Source of the DNA: Pseudoneurospora amorphoporcata
Taxonomy: Eukaryota > Ascomycota > Sordariomycetes > Sordariales > Sordariaceae
Assembly: GCA_033297205.1 (NCBI GenBank)
Contig: MU859185.1
Span: forward strand, 40,290 to 104,289
Length of the DNA: 64,000 nucleotides
Direction: 5' to 3'
The position numbers were made by a program, and so were the translations under genes. Within the stretch, counting starts at the first letter, position 1. The number at the start of each line of letters is the position of its first letter. Below are positions 48,795 to 60,700 of the stretch, in pieces. Under the pieces are notes generated by a model. The model made no database searches and was not told the DNA's origin. It was given only the letters and a program-made list of their open reading frames with translations.

Positions 48795-50710
48795 TAATAC
48801 TTCCACTTTGTGTTGCTGTGTGTCTGCAATCTTCTGCGGATTTAGTTCCGGTGATGGCCACTGCATTGACCCACTTCTGGGTCATGGCTCCGTCGCCCAA
48901 GACCCGTAACGGCCTGTCACATGTATCGAACGGAATCCCGTGCTGTGAACCTGCAACAAATGCGCCGCAGCCAATTCATTATCGTGCAGTTGGAAACATT
49001 TCTGGGGAAGCTCTGGTCGAGCGGGGTTCTTCCCCAACTCCTAACATTTTCTCACCAGAGCAGCCCTGATCAAACCCGATAAAACACGGGGCTGTCCTCT
49101 TGGCATTTGTGGGGATGATTCATGAACCTTGTCGCCAAAAAGTGAAGTGAGGATTTGTGAATGTGAGTTCCAAGAAATCGCAACCGACCAAAAAAGAGGA
49201 AGGTGTCGCTGTTGCACTTACACATACAAAGGCACGAGATGGCACTAACATGACTTACTTATCATGTGGTCTTGGCGGTCATATTTACGAGGTGATTGCG
49301 GGATGACGGATGCGGGGAATTTGAAACTGACACTGACATAAAGGGCGACATCCTCCAAAAAAAATCCCCATCCCGTCAGGCGGCCCCAGCGGCGTTTGTG
49401 CACCCGACTCAGCCGAAGTGGACTCCAACAGAAGCGGAACATTTCCATCAACAGCTGGATCCTCACTTTTCGAGGGGCTACCTCTATTTATGTTTGGAAG
49501 ACAGTGTCATCGCCATATTGATCTATCTCTGTCGATGTTGGAAGGGAACTCCTCAACTAGGTACCATTTCTCCCTGTTCCGCGGCTCGCACGGACGGGTT
49601 CACCTCCTTTTTCTCCTGTCACAGGAACACTTCTGACACGAATCATGGCTGAGACACATCGACGTCCACTCGAAGAACCGGTCCTTTTTCGACGTTCTGG
49701 GCTTTGGCCATCGGCAAGATGATGTCTGGCCTTACGCTGATATCAAACGCTGCCTCGACCATTAAAGTCGTCGACTTCCATTGCGTCAACTCTTACCTAG
49801 ACTATTCTCTCGTCTACTGTGGCTGACTCAAATCACCAGTTTGTCAGGCTTCTATGAATACTTGTGAGGGTTACAAAGCACTCACTATCAAGTCGATAGT
49901 GCAGCTTTGTGCTTAACACGCTCGTGGCGTGCGGCTTCTTGTCCAACCAACTTGTAGCACTGTCACAGTTCAGTTCTCCTGAAGCCAGGCAGCCAGGGTA
50001 GAAGGGGAAAAGGTAGGACGAAAATCCAACGTTACATTGAGCGCCAGATGATATCACCACTTCTCCTGTTGCCTTGGCAATGGCGATCACACTCGGCAGC
50101 AATACCGAGCGGTATGCACACCACGGTGAGGGACTCTACTTCCCTTCCCCTTTGGGATGCTCAGGGTCTTTACAGGGTGTTGCCATTGGCTCAGCGCATC
50201 TTTAGCGCTACGACGCAGAATTCACCCGTGTGCAGCTTGCTGGTGGGTGTAGGGACCGTGTTTCAAGATGGCTTCATTATCCGTGACCCAAGTTTGGTAC
50301 GGTAGTATTCGAGATTTCAAGGTCAAGAAAGCCGGGCGGCTACTAGGTAATGATCGAGAAGATCTGGTTGATGGAACTCTATCCAGGTGAAAAGGAAGGG
50401 CTGGACCTCGATAAGCGGCTTTAAGCTTATATGGGCTCGAAAAGCTTCTTTTGTGTCCTTGTGTTGATCTGCAGCCCTTTCTCTTTTTATCTACTCTTTT
50501 TGACCTCGCGTCCTTTTGTTCATTTTTCGCAGTAAGGTCTAATCTCTTCTTTTCGTGATACCCTTTGCCTTAAGCGTTTTCGTTTTTTGCCTGGTGCATT
50601 TTCCTACAGTTCTCTCGAACTTTCACCAAGTCTTCGTCGCGATTCAGCATCAGTAAGCCAAAGAGCTAGAGAAAGGAAACGCAAAGAAAAGATAAACGGA
50701 CCATTTCAAG
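48795..50710. other. Intergenic region upstream of the MARVEL-type gene
   Basis: 1.9 kb. The last 250 bp before the start codon is pyrimidine-rich and looks like a 5' leader. No credible ORF or RNA gene. Confidence 0.55.
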
Positions 50711-51383
50711 ATGGGCTTCAACATCCTTCTCCCCATCAGGGTCTTCCAGGCGACTTTCTCAATAATTATAATAGGCCTCTCAGGTTTCGGTAAGGTCTTC
50801 ACTGTTCCCTCAACTGACAAAAATACACGATCAAAAAGAAAGCTAACAGGTCCTTCCTCTAGTCGCACACTGGTACAACACCAACACAACCTACCTACCC
50901 CCCTCACAAATCAGTTTCCTCCTCTTCTGCGGCGTCTACTCCCTCGTCTCCGTCTTCTACCTCGGCCTCATCAGCAAACTCTTCCCCAAGACCTCCAACC
51001 CCTACGCGGTCCTCTCGCTGGAGATCACCAACTTGCTGTTCTGGTTCGCCGGCTTCGTCTCTCTCTCTGGTTTTCTGTCCAAGCTCCTCTTCTGCCGGGG
51101 CAGCGTGTGCGGCGCAGCCCGCGCCGACGTCGGCATCGCCGCTTGTTTGTCTGTCAGCTGGATCGTTACCGTGGCTGTGCTGGCCCGGGATGCCCTCAGG
51201 TCGGGGGGCTTCGAGGGGTTCCGTGGGAACATCGGTTTCCTGAGGCACAGACGGAGCGGAAGTGGAAGTCGGTTGACTTCGATGGGTGAAACGGCGGGCA
51301 TGTCAGCCAAACACCCTATGCCCGTGCCGACGGCCATCATGAAGAAAAAGGAGGGTGGATATTCCCAGGTGTCCCTGGCTTGA
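50711..51383 (+). CDS. MARVEL-like four-transmembrane protein
   Basis: Two exons, 50711-50789 and 50863-51383; intron GTAAGG...CTCTAG; 199 residues. Seen: four hydrophobic segments (about 8-28 interrupted by the intron, 44-65, 78-105 with CGAARADVG-type short loop after it, and 116-135), short loops, and a basic Ser/Gly-rich cytosolic tail. The N-terminus MGFNILLPIRVFQATFSIIIIGLS is typical of fungal MARVEL-domain proteins, which sit in plasma-membrane domains or cargo vesicles. The substrate or partner cannot be inferred. A small-protein annotation based on topology and the N-terminal signature only. Confidence 0.8.
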
Positions 51384-53168
51384 AGGGGCTGGTTGTTGTG
51401 GCTAGGTTGCGTGAGCACAAGAAGGAGAAAAAGCATGTGAAAATAAGAGGCCATAGAACTACCCCGTCGATGGAAGTGGTGAAGAAGAAGGCGGTTGGCG
51501 CTTGGGATCGGAGGGGAATGGAAATGTCATTACTCCCCGTGTAAGGATATATCCAGGCATGTAAGAAGGATGATATGGGACATGATGGCATTTATCACGA
51601 CCGAGGCTTGGACTGGACCAAGCGGTTTTTCATGGACTGGCGTTGGGCAGTAAATTTTTGTATTAGGTACAGCGATCGGTGGTCGATGAGGGTTGAATAC
51701 GATCCCTTGTCGAATCCACATGACTCACTTTGATTATATTAGTCTAGAAGCTTCAGAGTATTGTCAATGTCTTTAACTTGGTCTTCGTCGCCTTCGTAAG
51801 TAGTTCGTCAATAGACCCACTTTTTTTTCACTTACACGCCCTGGAAGCCAAGACGCCCAGGTGGAAGCATGCGAGATCGGATGCAGGACCTAGAACGAAC
51901 TGCGGCGATCCGGAACTTCGGGAAGCAAAGCGTGAGGATTGCTTAATTAGGAATTTGTGTTTCTGAAGCTGTTTCGACAGAGAATATGTGGAGTTGGTGC
52001 CAGTCGTTTGACATGTCATTTCTTCGTTGAACTCAGTTGCAGTAAGTTGCAGAGGTTCATTGGACAATCAGCTGAACCCCCCAACGGCAAGGATGAAAGA
52101 GTGATCGACGATCTTCAATCTGAACGTGGTTTAGGTTTGTTGCCGTAATGGAAGCCATAGATGACGAGGAACAATAACTGCCCTGGGCGTAGTTGACATC
52201 AGGCGAATCAGAGCTGGTGAGACCTCAGCTGGGGTCTTGTCCTGGAAACCGATGCAACCCCGAGGCGGCAGCGGTCTGTTGGCAAATAGGATCAAGGTAT
52301 CTCGTGTTCTTGACAGTCATTGTTTTTTGTTCCTGACTTTGAGCGAGGAGTATCCAGGTACGAACGGGTAAAGCCAGCCCTATAGAGGATATCGTTGTAC
52401 CTAAAGTAGGGGTTTGAGATATATAACCCACTTACATATCTCGGGGCGGATGACATTTCAAAGCAACACTTCTTTGACACGCCAGATGATGATCCCGTCT
52501 CTTCCTGAACATGAGATAGAGAAAGAAACAATAGACGAACACTAAAGTTTATAGACCATGAAGGGAAGTCCACAGACCAGTGATTGGGCTGGTTGTCCCG
52601 CGCCATGAGTTGATGGTGCGATTGCGTGCTCGGAGCTGCTGGGAAGTCAACCCCACACTTTTCCCAACTGGGACAAGCAGCACAAGGTGGGATGGCATTA
52701 CTGCGTCACAGCATCTCAGGGCCCTCAAGATACCCAGTACGTGTAGATCACCATCGACATGGGATGGGGTTCTCTACGCCAACCCGCGTTTTTGCGCGTA
52801 TTAGCGAGGGCGGAATGCGTGATCCATCAGCTAATGGAAACTCGAGATCGGAAGAAAGCGCAGCATAGTCAGGTACCGGATACCTTTACCTATGCTTGAG
52901 GTTGTCCGGCCCGAGTCGGTCAGTTCTGGACCAGCTATGCGGCGAGACAAAGAGTAGAAGAAGCAGACATCGCCCGAATCCCGATAGCTCCTCAATCGTG
53001 AATCCCTTCCTCTCTCTCTTCCTCTTCTTTTTCCTTCTCTCTTCCCGTCAGACACCCCATAGCTTGAGCTATCAATCGGAAGAGTCCAAGGCTTCAAGCT
53101 ACTTACCTCGAGCTCTCGCAACTTCGTCTCTGACCTGACTTCTCTGCTGCACCATCTCCATCACAACC
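51384..53168. other. Intergenic: promoter region of the sulfhydrylase gene
   Basis: 1.8 kb. The final 200 bp before 53,169 is CT-rich, a usual fungal leader. I looked for the CYS3 bZIP palindrome expected of sulfur-regulated genes (ATGRYRYCAT) and saw no perfect copy by eye. Confidence 0.5.
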
Positions 53169-54798
53169 ATGAGCCAGCACTTTGAGACTCTCCAGCTCCA
53201 CGCGGGGTACGTTATATAACTTTCCCCTCCCTCCTCGACTGACCATTGACTGACTTCCATCACAGCCAGGAGCCCGACCCGGCCACCAACTCCCGCGCCG
53301 TCCCTATCTACGCCACTTCTGTAAGTCCCCTCGTACAATGAAGCATACGAACTGTGGACATTTCAAGGGCAACTGCTGACGAGTTCGGTGGCACCCAGAG
53401 CTATGTCTTCAACGACTCTGCCCATGGCGCCCGCCTGTTCGGCCTCAAGGAGTTTGGCAACATCTACTCCAGAATCATGAAGTGAGCTCAAGCAAGACAA
53501 CTTGAACCCAGACCGAGCAAATCCTCTAACACTGGTACCAGCCCTACCGTCGATGTATTCGAGAAGCGCATGGCTGCCCTCGAGGGCGGTGTCGCCGCTG
53601 TTGCGGCTGCCTCCGGCCAGGCCGCTCAGTTCATGGCCATCTCCGCGCTCGCCCACGCCGGTGACAACATCGTCTCGACCTCCAACCTCTACGGTGGCAC
53701 CTACAACCAGCTGAAGGTCATGCTCCCCCGCTACGGCATCCAGACCAAGTTCGTCACTGGCGACAAGCCCGAGGACCTGGCCGCTGCCATCGACGAGAAG
53801 ACTAAGGCTGTCTATATCGAGAGCATCGGCAACCCCCGCTATAACATTCCCGACTTCGAGGCTATCACCAAGCTTGCCCACGAGAAAGGCGTTCCCGTTA
53901 TCGTAAGTCTCAAGAATTGTCTACCACAGACGTGCTTACCGGAGTACGATTGCTAACACTCGGCTCTCCCCAGGTCGACAACACTTTCGGTGCTGGTGGC
54001 TACTTCGTCCGCCCCATCGACCACGGCGCCGATATCGTCGTCCACTCCGCGACCAAGTGGATTGGCGGCCATGGTACCACTATCGGCGGTGTCATCATCG
54101 ACAGCGGCAAATTCGACTGGGGCAAGCATGCCGACCGCTTCCCCCAGATGGTTGAGCCGTCCGAGGGCTACCACGGCCTCAAGTTCTGGGAGACCTTTGG
54201 TGCCATCACCTACATCATCCGCGTGCGCGTCGAGATCCTCCGCGACCTTGGCGCCTGCCTCAACCCCTTTGCTGCCCAGCAGCTCCTCATCGGTATCGAG
54301 ACCCTGTCGCTCCGCTGCGAGCGCCACGCCCAGAACGCCCTCGCGCTCGCCCGCTATCTCGAGAAGAGCCCGTACGTCAGCTGGGTGTCGTACCCCGGCC
54401 TCGCGAGCCATGATTCGCACGAAAACGCCAAGAAGTACCTCAAGCGCGGCTTCGGTGGCGTGCTCAGCGTTGGCATCAAGGGCGGTGCTTCGGCCGGTAG
54501 CCAGGTTGTCGATGGCTTCAAGCTCATCTCCAATTTAGCGAATGTTGGGGATTGCAAGACTCTAAGTATTCACCCTTGGTCCACTACCCACGAGCAGCTG
54601 ACGGACGAGGAGAAGATCAATTCGGGTGTCACTGAGGATCTGATCCGTATCTCGGTCGGCACGGAGCACATTGATGACATCATTGCCGATTTCGAGCAGT
54701 CGTTCAAGGCTGCGTCGGCGACTTCGACCAAGAAGGAGGGCGAGGACTTGGTGGTTGGTCAGGGCAAAGCTGGGGAGGCGGCGCCTACCGTTATCTAA
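53169..54798 (+). CDS. cysD: O-acetylhomoserine (thiol)-lyase / sulfhydrylase
   Basis: Five exons: 53169-53206, 53266-53320, 53399-53481, 53542-53902 and 53974-54798; 453 residues. Reaction: O-acetyl-L-homoserine + sulfide to L-homocysteine + acetate, PLP-dependent, cytosolic. Family: Cys/Met metabolism PLP enzymes (Met17/CysD). Seen: MSQHFETLQLHAGQ start, NPTVDVFEKRMAALEGG, and the Schiff-base lysine in HSATKWIGGHGT at residue 207, preceded by the VDNTFGAGG PLP-phosphate region; C-terminal LSIHPWSTTHEQL. Length matches the family (about 430-450). All splice junctions are consistent and the frame closes. In filamentous fungi this route is often secondary to cysteine synthase, serving sulfide reuse. 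Confidence 0.97.
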
Positions 54799-55356
54799 GT
54801 GATAATATCTCGATTTTACTAAGGAAAGCGTTGTTCTTTTGAGTTAGTGGCGAGACAAGAAATTATACCCCCCTTCGCAAATTTGAGGTTTCAGAGCCGT
54901 CGTCGCGTGTGTGACCTTGCTGTACGCGCATCGAGAGTCATGTTCCCGACGAAACGATATTTGGGTAAAACGGATTAAAATCTTGCAAATCATCGACGAT
55001 GATGATAATTGGGTTTTCGTACATCGTGGAAAATCATGGGGTGATGTTTTGTTAAATCCAGCTTGGTGTTGTAGCTCGCCGTAGAAATGCCCGGAACGTG
55101 TCATTCAGCGCCAATCACAATTCCTGCACGGTCACAGCTGGAGCTTCCCAAAGCTCCACTCAAACGTCGCAACAGTAACCTCCCACTTGTGCCTCCCGAC
55201 CTCGACCTCTACCATCCTACCAACATCACCATCCGGCGCATCGCTATTCACGCTCATCTCTCGTGATCACGGTCGATTTTTCTTCTTTTCTTCTTGGAGG
55301 ATGCAGAGCCCGTAAACAACCAAATTCAACAACTCGATAGTCCGCCCAACCCAACA
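54799..55356. other. Intergenic between the sulfhydrylase gene and emc7
   Basis: 558 bp: 3' flank of the sulfhydrylase gene and the promoter/leader of emc7, including a five-codon upstream ORF (55,300-55,314). Confidence 0.55.
55300..55314 (+). promoter_or_regulatory. Minimal upstream ORF in the emc7 leader
   Basis: ATG CAG AGC CCG TAA lies 42 bp upstream of the emc7 start codon, in a pyrimidine-rich leader. Its effect depends on where transcription starts, which cannot be seen here. Confidence 0.4.
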
Positions 55357-56311
55357 ATGCAATTCCTAACCACCACCCTCGCCTTCCTGGCCGCCTCGGG
55401 CACGACCGCCCTCGCGGCCCTCGCTCCCCAAACCTCGATAACAATAACCCTCCCCTCCAGCCCTCCCGGCGACACCTCCGGCAAGCTTTTCGTCTTCCCG
55501 CCCTCGACGCACGGCACGCTCTCGACCTTCGGCCAGACCAAGTCCGCCCCTCTTAGCGTCGCCAACACGCTCGTGTTTCAGAACGTCACGCAGGGCTCAT
55601 ACCTGCTGGACATCCACTGTGCAACGCACGCGTTCGCTCCGCTGCGGGTGGACGTGGCGCCCGTCTTGCATGGCGTGCTTGAGGAGGGCGATGGCCATGG
55701 CGAGGGTAAGCTGGAGGTGAAGGCGTGGGAGACGTATAGGGGGAATGATTGGGATAACAAGGGGGAGGAGGCGCCGAGGCAGAGACTGAGCAATGGAGGG
55801 AACGGAGTGGTGTTTGGGGCGAAGGTGTTGGGTGAGAAGGGATATTTTATGGAGAGGAGTAAATGTGAGTTTTTGTGGTTGGAATGGGAGGGTTGATGAT
55901 GATGATCGATATGCTAACTCTACGAAGTCTCCGTTCTTTCTATTCTCAAGAACCCCATGATCCTTCTCGGTTTGGTCAGCATGGTCATCTTCCTTGGCAT
56001 GCCGAAGCTGGTTGAGAACAGTACGTTGCGTTTTTCCTTTTTTCTGTCCGTTTGGTATTTCCCAGGTCAAACAGCTGCTAACGACATCCTTAGTGGACCC
56101 CGAAACCCGCGCCGAATGGGAAGAGAATCAGAAGAAGAACCCTATGAATGCTCTTATGGGCGGCAGTGGCGCTCCCGCGGCGTCGAACTTTGATATGGCT
56201 GCTTTCCTTGCTGGTACCAGCGCCAAGAAGGAGGAGTCTTCTGGTGTTAGTGAGGCGGCGGCGAGCACTGGTGGCGGCGGCCATCAAGGCGGCAAGAAGA
56301 AAAGGGGCTAA
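55357..56311 (+). CDS. emc7: ER membrane protein complex subunit 7 (EMC7/Sop4 family)
   Basis: Three exons: 55357-55864, 55928-56020 and 56094-56311; 272 residues. Role: lumenal beta-sandwich subunit of the EMC, which inserts and folds membrane proteins in the ER. Seen: an N-terminal signal peptide (about 1-20, ending ALAALA), a beta-sandwich domain (about 25-165) containing SVANTLVFQNVTQGSYLLDI, then NPMILLGLVSMVIFLGMPKL as the single TM helix (about 178-197), followed by the cytosolic MDPETRAEWEENQKKNPM motif that is highly conserved in EMC7, and a Gly/Ser/Lys-rich tail. Intron 2 splits the ATG of MDPE (A|TG). The first 22 residues are hydrophobic, so this ATG is preferred over any upstream one. 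Confidence 0.94.
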
Positions 56312-57787
56312 AACTACTCGCGGGTATAAACTAAGCAAGAAAAGAAGGAAGGTTTAACTTTAATAGCAGCGTAGAAGGACAGAGCTTGGGAAAGCTATGT
56401 TGTTTCTTATAAATACGAGTATAATAGCTAGAGCAGACAGGCACTTTTTGTATAAATAACTATGTGTGTAACATATCAAAGCTGTATGCTTTTAGCATTT
56501 TAAAATGCGTAATAGTTTCAAGGTACAAGCTATACTTATGAGCTGCTTTAGATATAGTTGTAATAAAAAATATTATACTAACATTAGTCACATAAGCAAT
56601 TTAAAGAGCTTATCACTTAGTATATAAGGTCAATTATTAGTTGATGTAATTCATCTTACCTTTTTCTTTTTCACATAATAAATTATACTCGTTTATCATT
56701 ATTGTCAAAGATATCTTTTCAATCGTTCCAATGGAGCTTAACAAACCGCCGTAAAATATCTGGCAGGGGCTCTGCACCGCACGGAAGGAAGGGGTGCACG
56801 AATCGAACCGCGCTGCATATTACCCCCAGGCTGTCGCATACTGTCGTCGCATGTGAACTCGTGACTTCGCGTCTGCCAGCTCCATACTCCTAGCGGATTT
56901 CCCAGACATCAAGGTTCGCAAACACAGTCGCCTGTCCTGTCATCTTAACATGCTCCTCGGAACAATTCCATGTTGTATTTCTGTTGCGTCTTTCCAGTCG
57001 CAGGAACCCGAACTGGAACCTTGAATTAAACCGGCTGCGGATCTTCGACTACCTTGCACGACGGGCCGTCTGACTTCCTATCACGACTGCATCGAAGGAG
57101 GATCGCATGCTTCGGCCTTCTGTTCGCGCAGGTCTGCTTCGCGAAGTCTAAAGGGACGAACATTGAAGCTTAAGAGTTATCCATGATCATTAGGAACAAA
57201 TGAAGTAAGAACATGTTTTTTATGTATGTTACGTTGAAATATAAAATGAGAATGGAGAAGCAGATACTCCTATTTTATGTAGATGTTTTATAAAATGCTA
57301 GTTTTTATTAGTATAATAAAGTTAATAATCTTAATCTTTTTAAGTTTAAATACTGTTATTTAGTTATTGTTAAAAACTGAATGATAATAAAAATAGAAAA
57401 TTTATCTTATTCAATAATTAGCAGGGCTCGCTTACGGGTCGCCGTTGCTTACGTAAGATCACAGGATGTTGCATATCTCACTAGTAAACTAATTTAACAC
57501 AGGCTTAAATCAAAATACAACTTGACACTTCTTCTTTTCAAGGCGCTTACCCTGACCGCGAACTATTCAGAAATGGACTCTAGGTACGTAACTTTCCTTT
57601 TTAAAACTATCACAACGCGCTTCTCGTCTTCTTTCGTCAGTTACTTATTTCTTTTGGACAATCTTCCCGCTCTACCAAGTTTAAATCGCATTGATCCGTC
57701 TTCGGCGGCTGTTGATGCGCGTTGCGCGCTGCGTGCCCGTCTACCCTTCAGTCACCTCATCCCCTTGTTTCTGCTTGCGATCCCTCC
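56312..57787. other. RIP-like AT-rich intergenic DNA with a GC-richer island
   Basis: Two very AT-rich, TpA-rich blocks (about 56,380-56,720 and 57,180-57,430) flank an island of ordinary composition (about 56,720-57,180). The AT-rich composition is abrupt and resembles DNA mutated by RIP. No intact transposon gene is readable. The last 300 bp before 57,788 is CT-rich and presumably the promoter/leader of the next gene. Confidence 0.65.
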
Positions 57788-60700
57788 ATGACACTGGCCA
57801 TCACCACCAGCTCACCCTCCTCTCCATCTATTAGAATACATGATATTTCTAGCAGCGCGCCGGATCCGCTCATAATTCGTCGATTAGCATTAACAGACAT
57901 ATCTACTATCCCTAGGCCTGGAGATCCTGCGCGTGTCCCGCTCACAAACGGCTCCTCGGCCGACGCCACCACCGTTGCCTCCACGACAACCATTGCGCAA
58001 CAATATGCGGGAGCCAACAACCAAAGCAATGGGTCTCTCCGTGTAGCTGAGCAGAGGCACCAGCCGGACAATCTCGAACATCCGCCTTTCAAACGGCAGC
58101 GTACCGAGACCGTTCCAGTCACAACCCCCACCAGAAATAATCACCTACAGCATCATGGCAACCCTCAGTCTTCTCCCCGTTATGAAGACCAGGACGTTTT
58201 TGTCAAGTGTCTCGTAAACCAAGTGTTCCCACACGTTGACCGGGAGCTAGCAAATGTGCCCAGAGACAAGTACGACGTTGAAAAAATAGGAACAAAGGTT
58301 AGCATGCTTCGACTTTCGTTAGTTATTCCTGTTCATCCCCCTTATAACCCTTACATTCTTCGGTTACCTTCCCATACCTTACCTATAGTTTCTCCTCTTT
58401 CCAGGTCGTCGAGATTGTGACTGGCGTCGACTTTACGGCCGCTTATAAGCTCGGGAATGGGCGTGTGAGCGATGTGTTCGAACGACTTCTGGCTGCCCGC
58501 ATCCCGGTGGAGATCCGCTCATTGCTTATGCTTCCCGTGCGTATTAATAACGTTTATTTATGTGTTGCTTTTCTGTTCGGAGGGTACAGTATTCGTTACT
58601 GACATCCACCAGCAATATCGGTTTAAATCGTACACGCCGGTACCTGTCCCCCAGATCCCACGGGCACCTCCCCAGGCGCCTTTCGGCTATGCCACGGCCC
58701 CGCTGCCGCCTCCGCCTCCTCGTCCGGGCTCGGGCTCGGACATACCTCCTACATTCCTGGCGGCAAATGAACGCCGCTACTCCAACTCTCCAATACCTAT
58801 CCCAGTAGTGCCTGGGCGTCAGGAGCCACACAGAGGTATAAACCCTCCTTCGGGGTTGCGAAACCCTCACGCTCCGGTTGTTCCAAGTCATGCGACGGCA
58901 GGAATTCACCGACCAACCATACTGCCGCCGCCGCCGTCGCAGGTTATCACTATCAAGGATGATGACGAGGAAGATGAGGACAAAGGAGCCCCATCGGCAG
59001 CCATATCAGTGCCTCAACCCAGTTCACCCGCTGGTTCGTTGATGATTCTGGACCCGCCGTCGACATCTATTACCCAGCCGCCCTCTGTTGCCCAGCCGCC
59101 GTCCATTAGCAACCTGCCTGAAAACTCGGTACCAGAACCGAGGAGATATCGAGGCCGAACGTCTAAGTGGCGTAAACGCGTTGAGGAAGGGAAGAAGTCG
59201 CAAAACCGTGGTATAGTCACGACCTCGGCGCAGAATTATCGAAGTCGCGCCCACGCTTTGGCCTGGCGGGGACATGAGGACAGCGCTGATTCTCATGGTT
59301 TATCATCGCGGCTGTTCAGTGAGGCCAAACGACCATATCTGTCAGCAGAAGATAGGGCCAACATCTCAATTGGTGTACACAAGTTTGTACGATTTGACGA
59401 ATCCTTGCTCACTCGACCCACGACCTTCCATGTCGACTTTACCGCCGATGAAATCAAGGCTCTTCGGAACCTTTGTCGGAGAGTCCTTGGTCTATCGTCT
59501 GGAAGCAGGAAGCAAGATCTTGCCAAAGATCTCCGCAAACAGTTCAAGAAGCATCGCGGAGAAATTGTCAAGGTTTTAGACGCCATCCGGTCGGAAAAGG
59601 AACTTTCACGTCGAAACAGGGCAGACATCGAACGATTCCTGCATGACTTGGTTAATCACAAGGTGTCCAGGGATCCCTCAATACTTGCCTTAAAGAAAGA
59701 CAAGTATGACTTGCACGGTGAGCTCGCTCGTTCGAGCTATATTAATTCGCTCCTCTTAGCTAGAGAAACCTCCGGTAACCGCGGTATGGCTTTGAGGGCT
59801 CCCACGAACTTCCCAAACGAGTTCGTCAAGTGTCACGAGGATGAATTGGAGTTGCGAAGAGAATGGACGGATTGTGCTGGAGATATTGCGACTATCGTTT
59901 GGGTCTCAAACGACGGCTTCATTTGCGGGACAACGGAGCATTCGGATGCTCACAATCAACAATACAACAAACCCGGCAACCTCGTTCTCGGATCTTGCAG
60001 TCAAGGCACTCTGCGGGCATATGCCGACCATCGAATCGTCCGACCGGTTGTCGAAAAGGGCGAAAACTCGACGGATGCCATGAGACAGAGTCAAGACCCA
60101 TGGCTCTATTCATCTGTTGTTGCCTCGGACTATGACGATGTTCATGATCGCGCCTTCACCTCTGGCTTTGACCGCAAAGTCAAAATTTGGAAGGTAGACC
60201 CGTCCGGCTCCTCCATGGTCTCATTGGGCGAGTGGCCTCACGGGGGGAATGTCAACTTTGTGGCTGCCTCAAACTATGATTCGACGACGGCTATGGTTGC
60301 AACGGCAGCAGACGTTCCTACCGATGCTGTGCGCATATACAACATACATAGCAACGACTCTATTTCGACCTCCTCGTATCGGTCCTTTTCTTGCTCCCGG
60401 ATAGAAGACGCAGAGGGAAACACTGTTTCGACTGAGAGATGGGCCTACTTTCCTGCCACTATGCAATGGGGTCGCTCGCCAACCGTTCGACATCTCCTTT
60501 TGGTCGGCTACTCACCTCGTAGCAGGACAGGGGATGACACTGATATTCCTCCCGATCGTTGGGAGACGGGAGAACTCTGCCTTTGGGACGGCCTTACGGG
60601 AGAAAGATGGCGGATAACATCCGCTACCACTCAAAATGTTTTTGAGGTTTTATGGCATCCGAGCCAAGCTTGCTTCATCGCGGCCACTTCACCATTGGGT

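Noticed and set aside
56795..56813. A tRNA-like GGTTCGATT T-loop on the minus strand
   Set aside because: The T-stem does not pair properly and no matching acceptor, D and anticodon arms were found at tRNA spacing.
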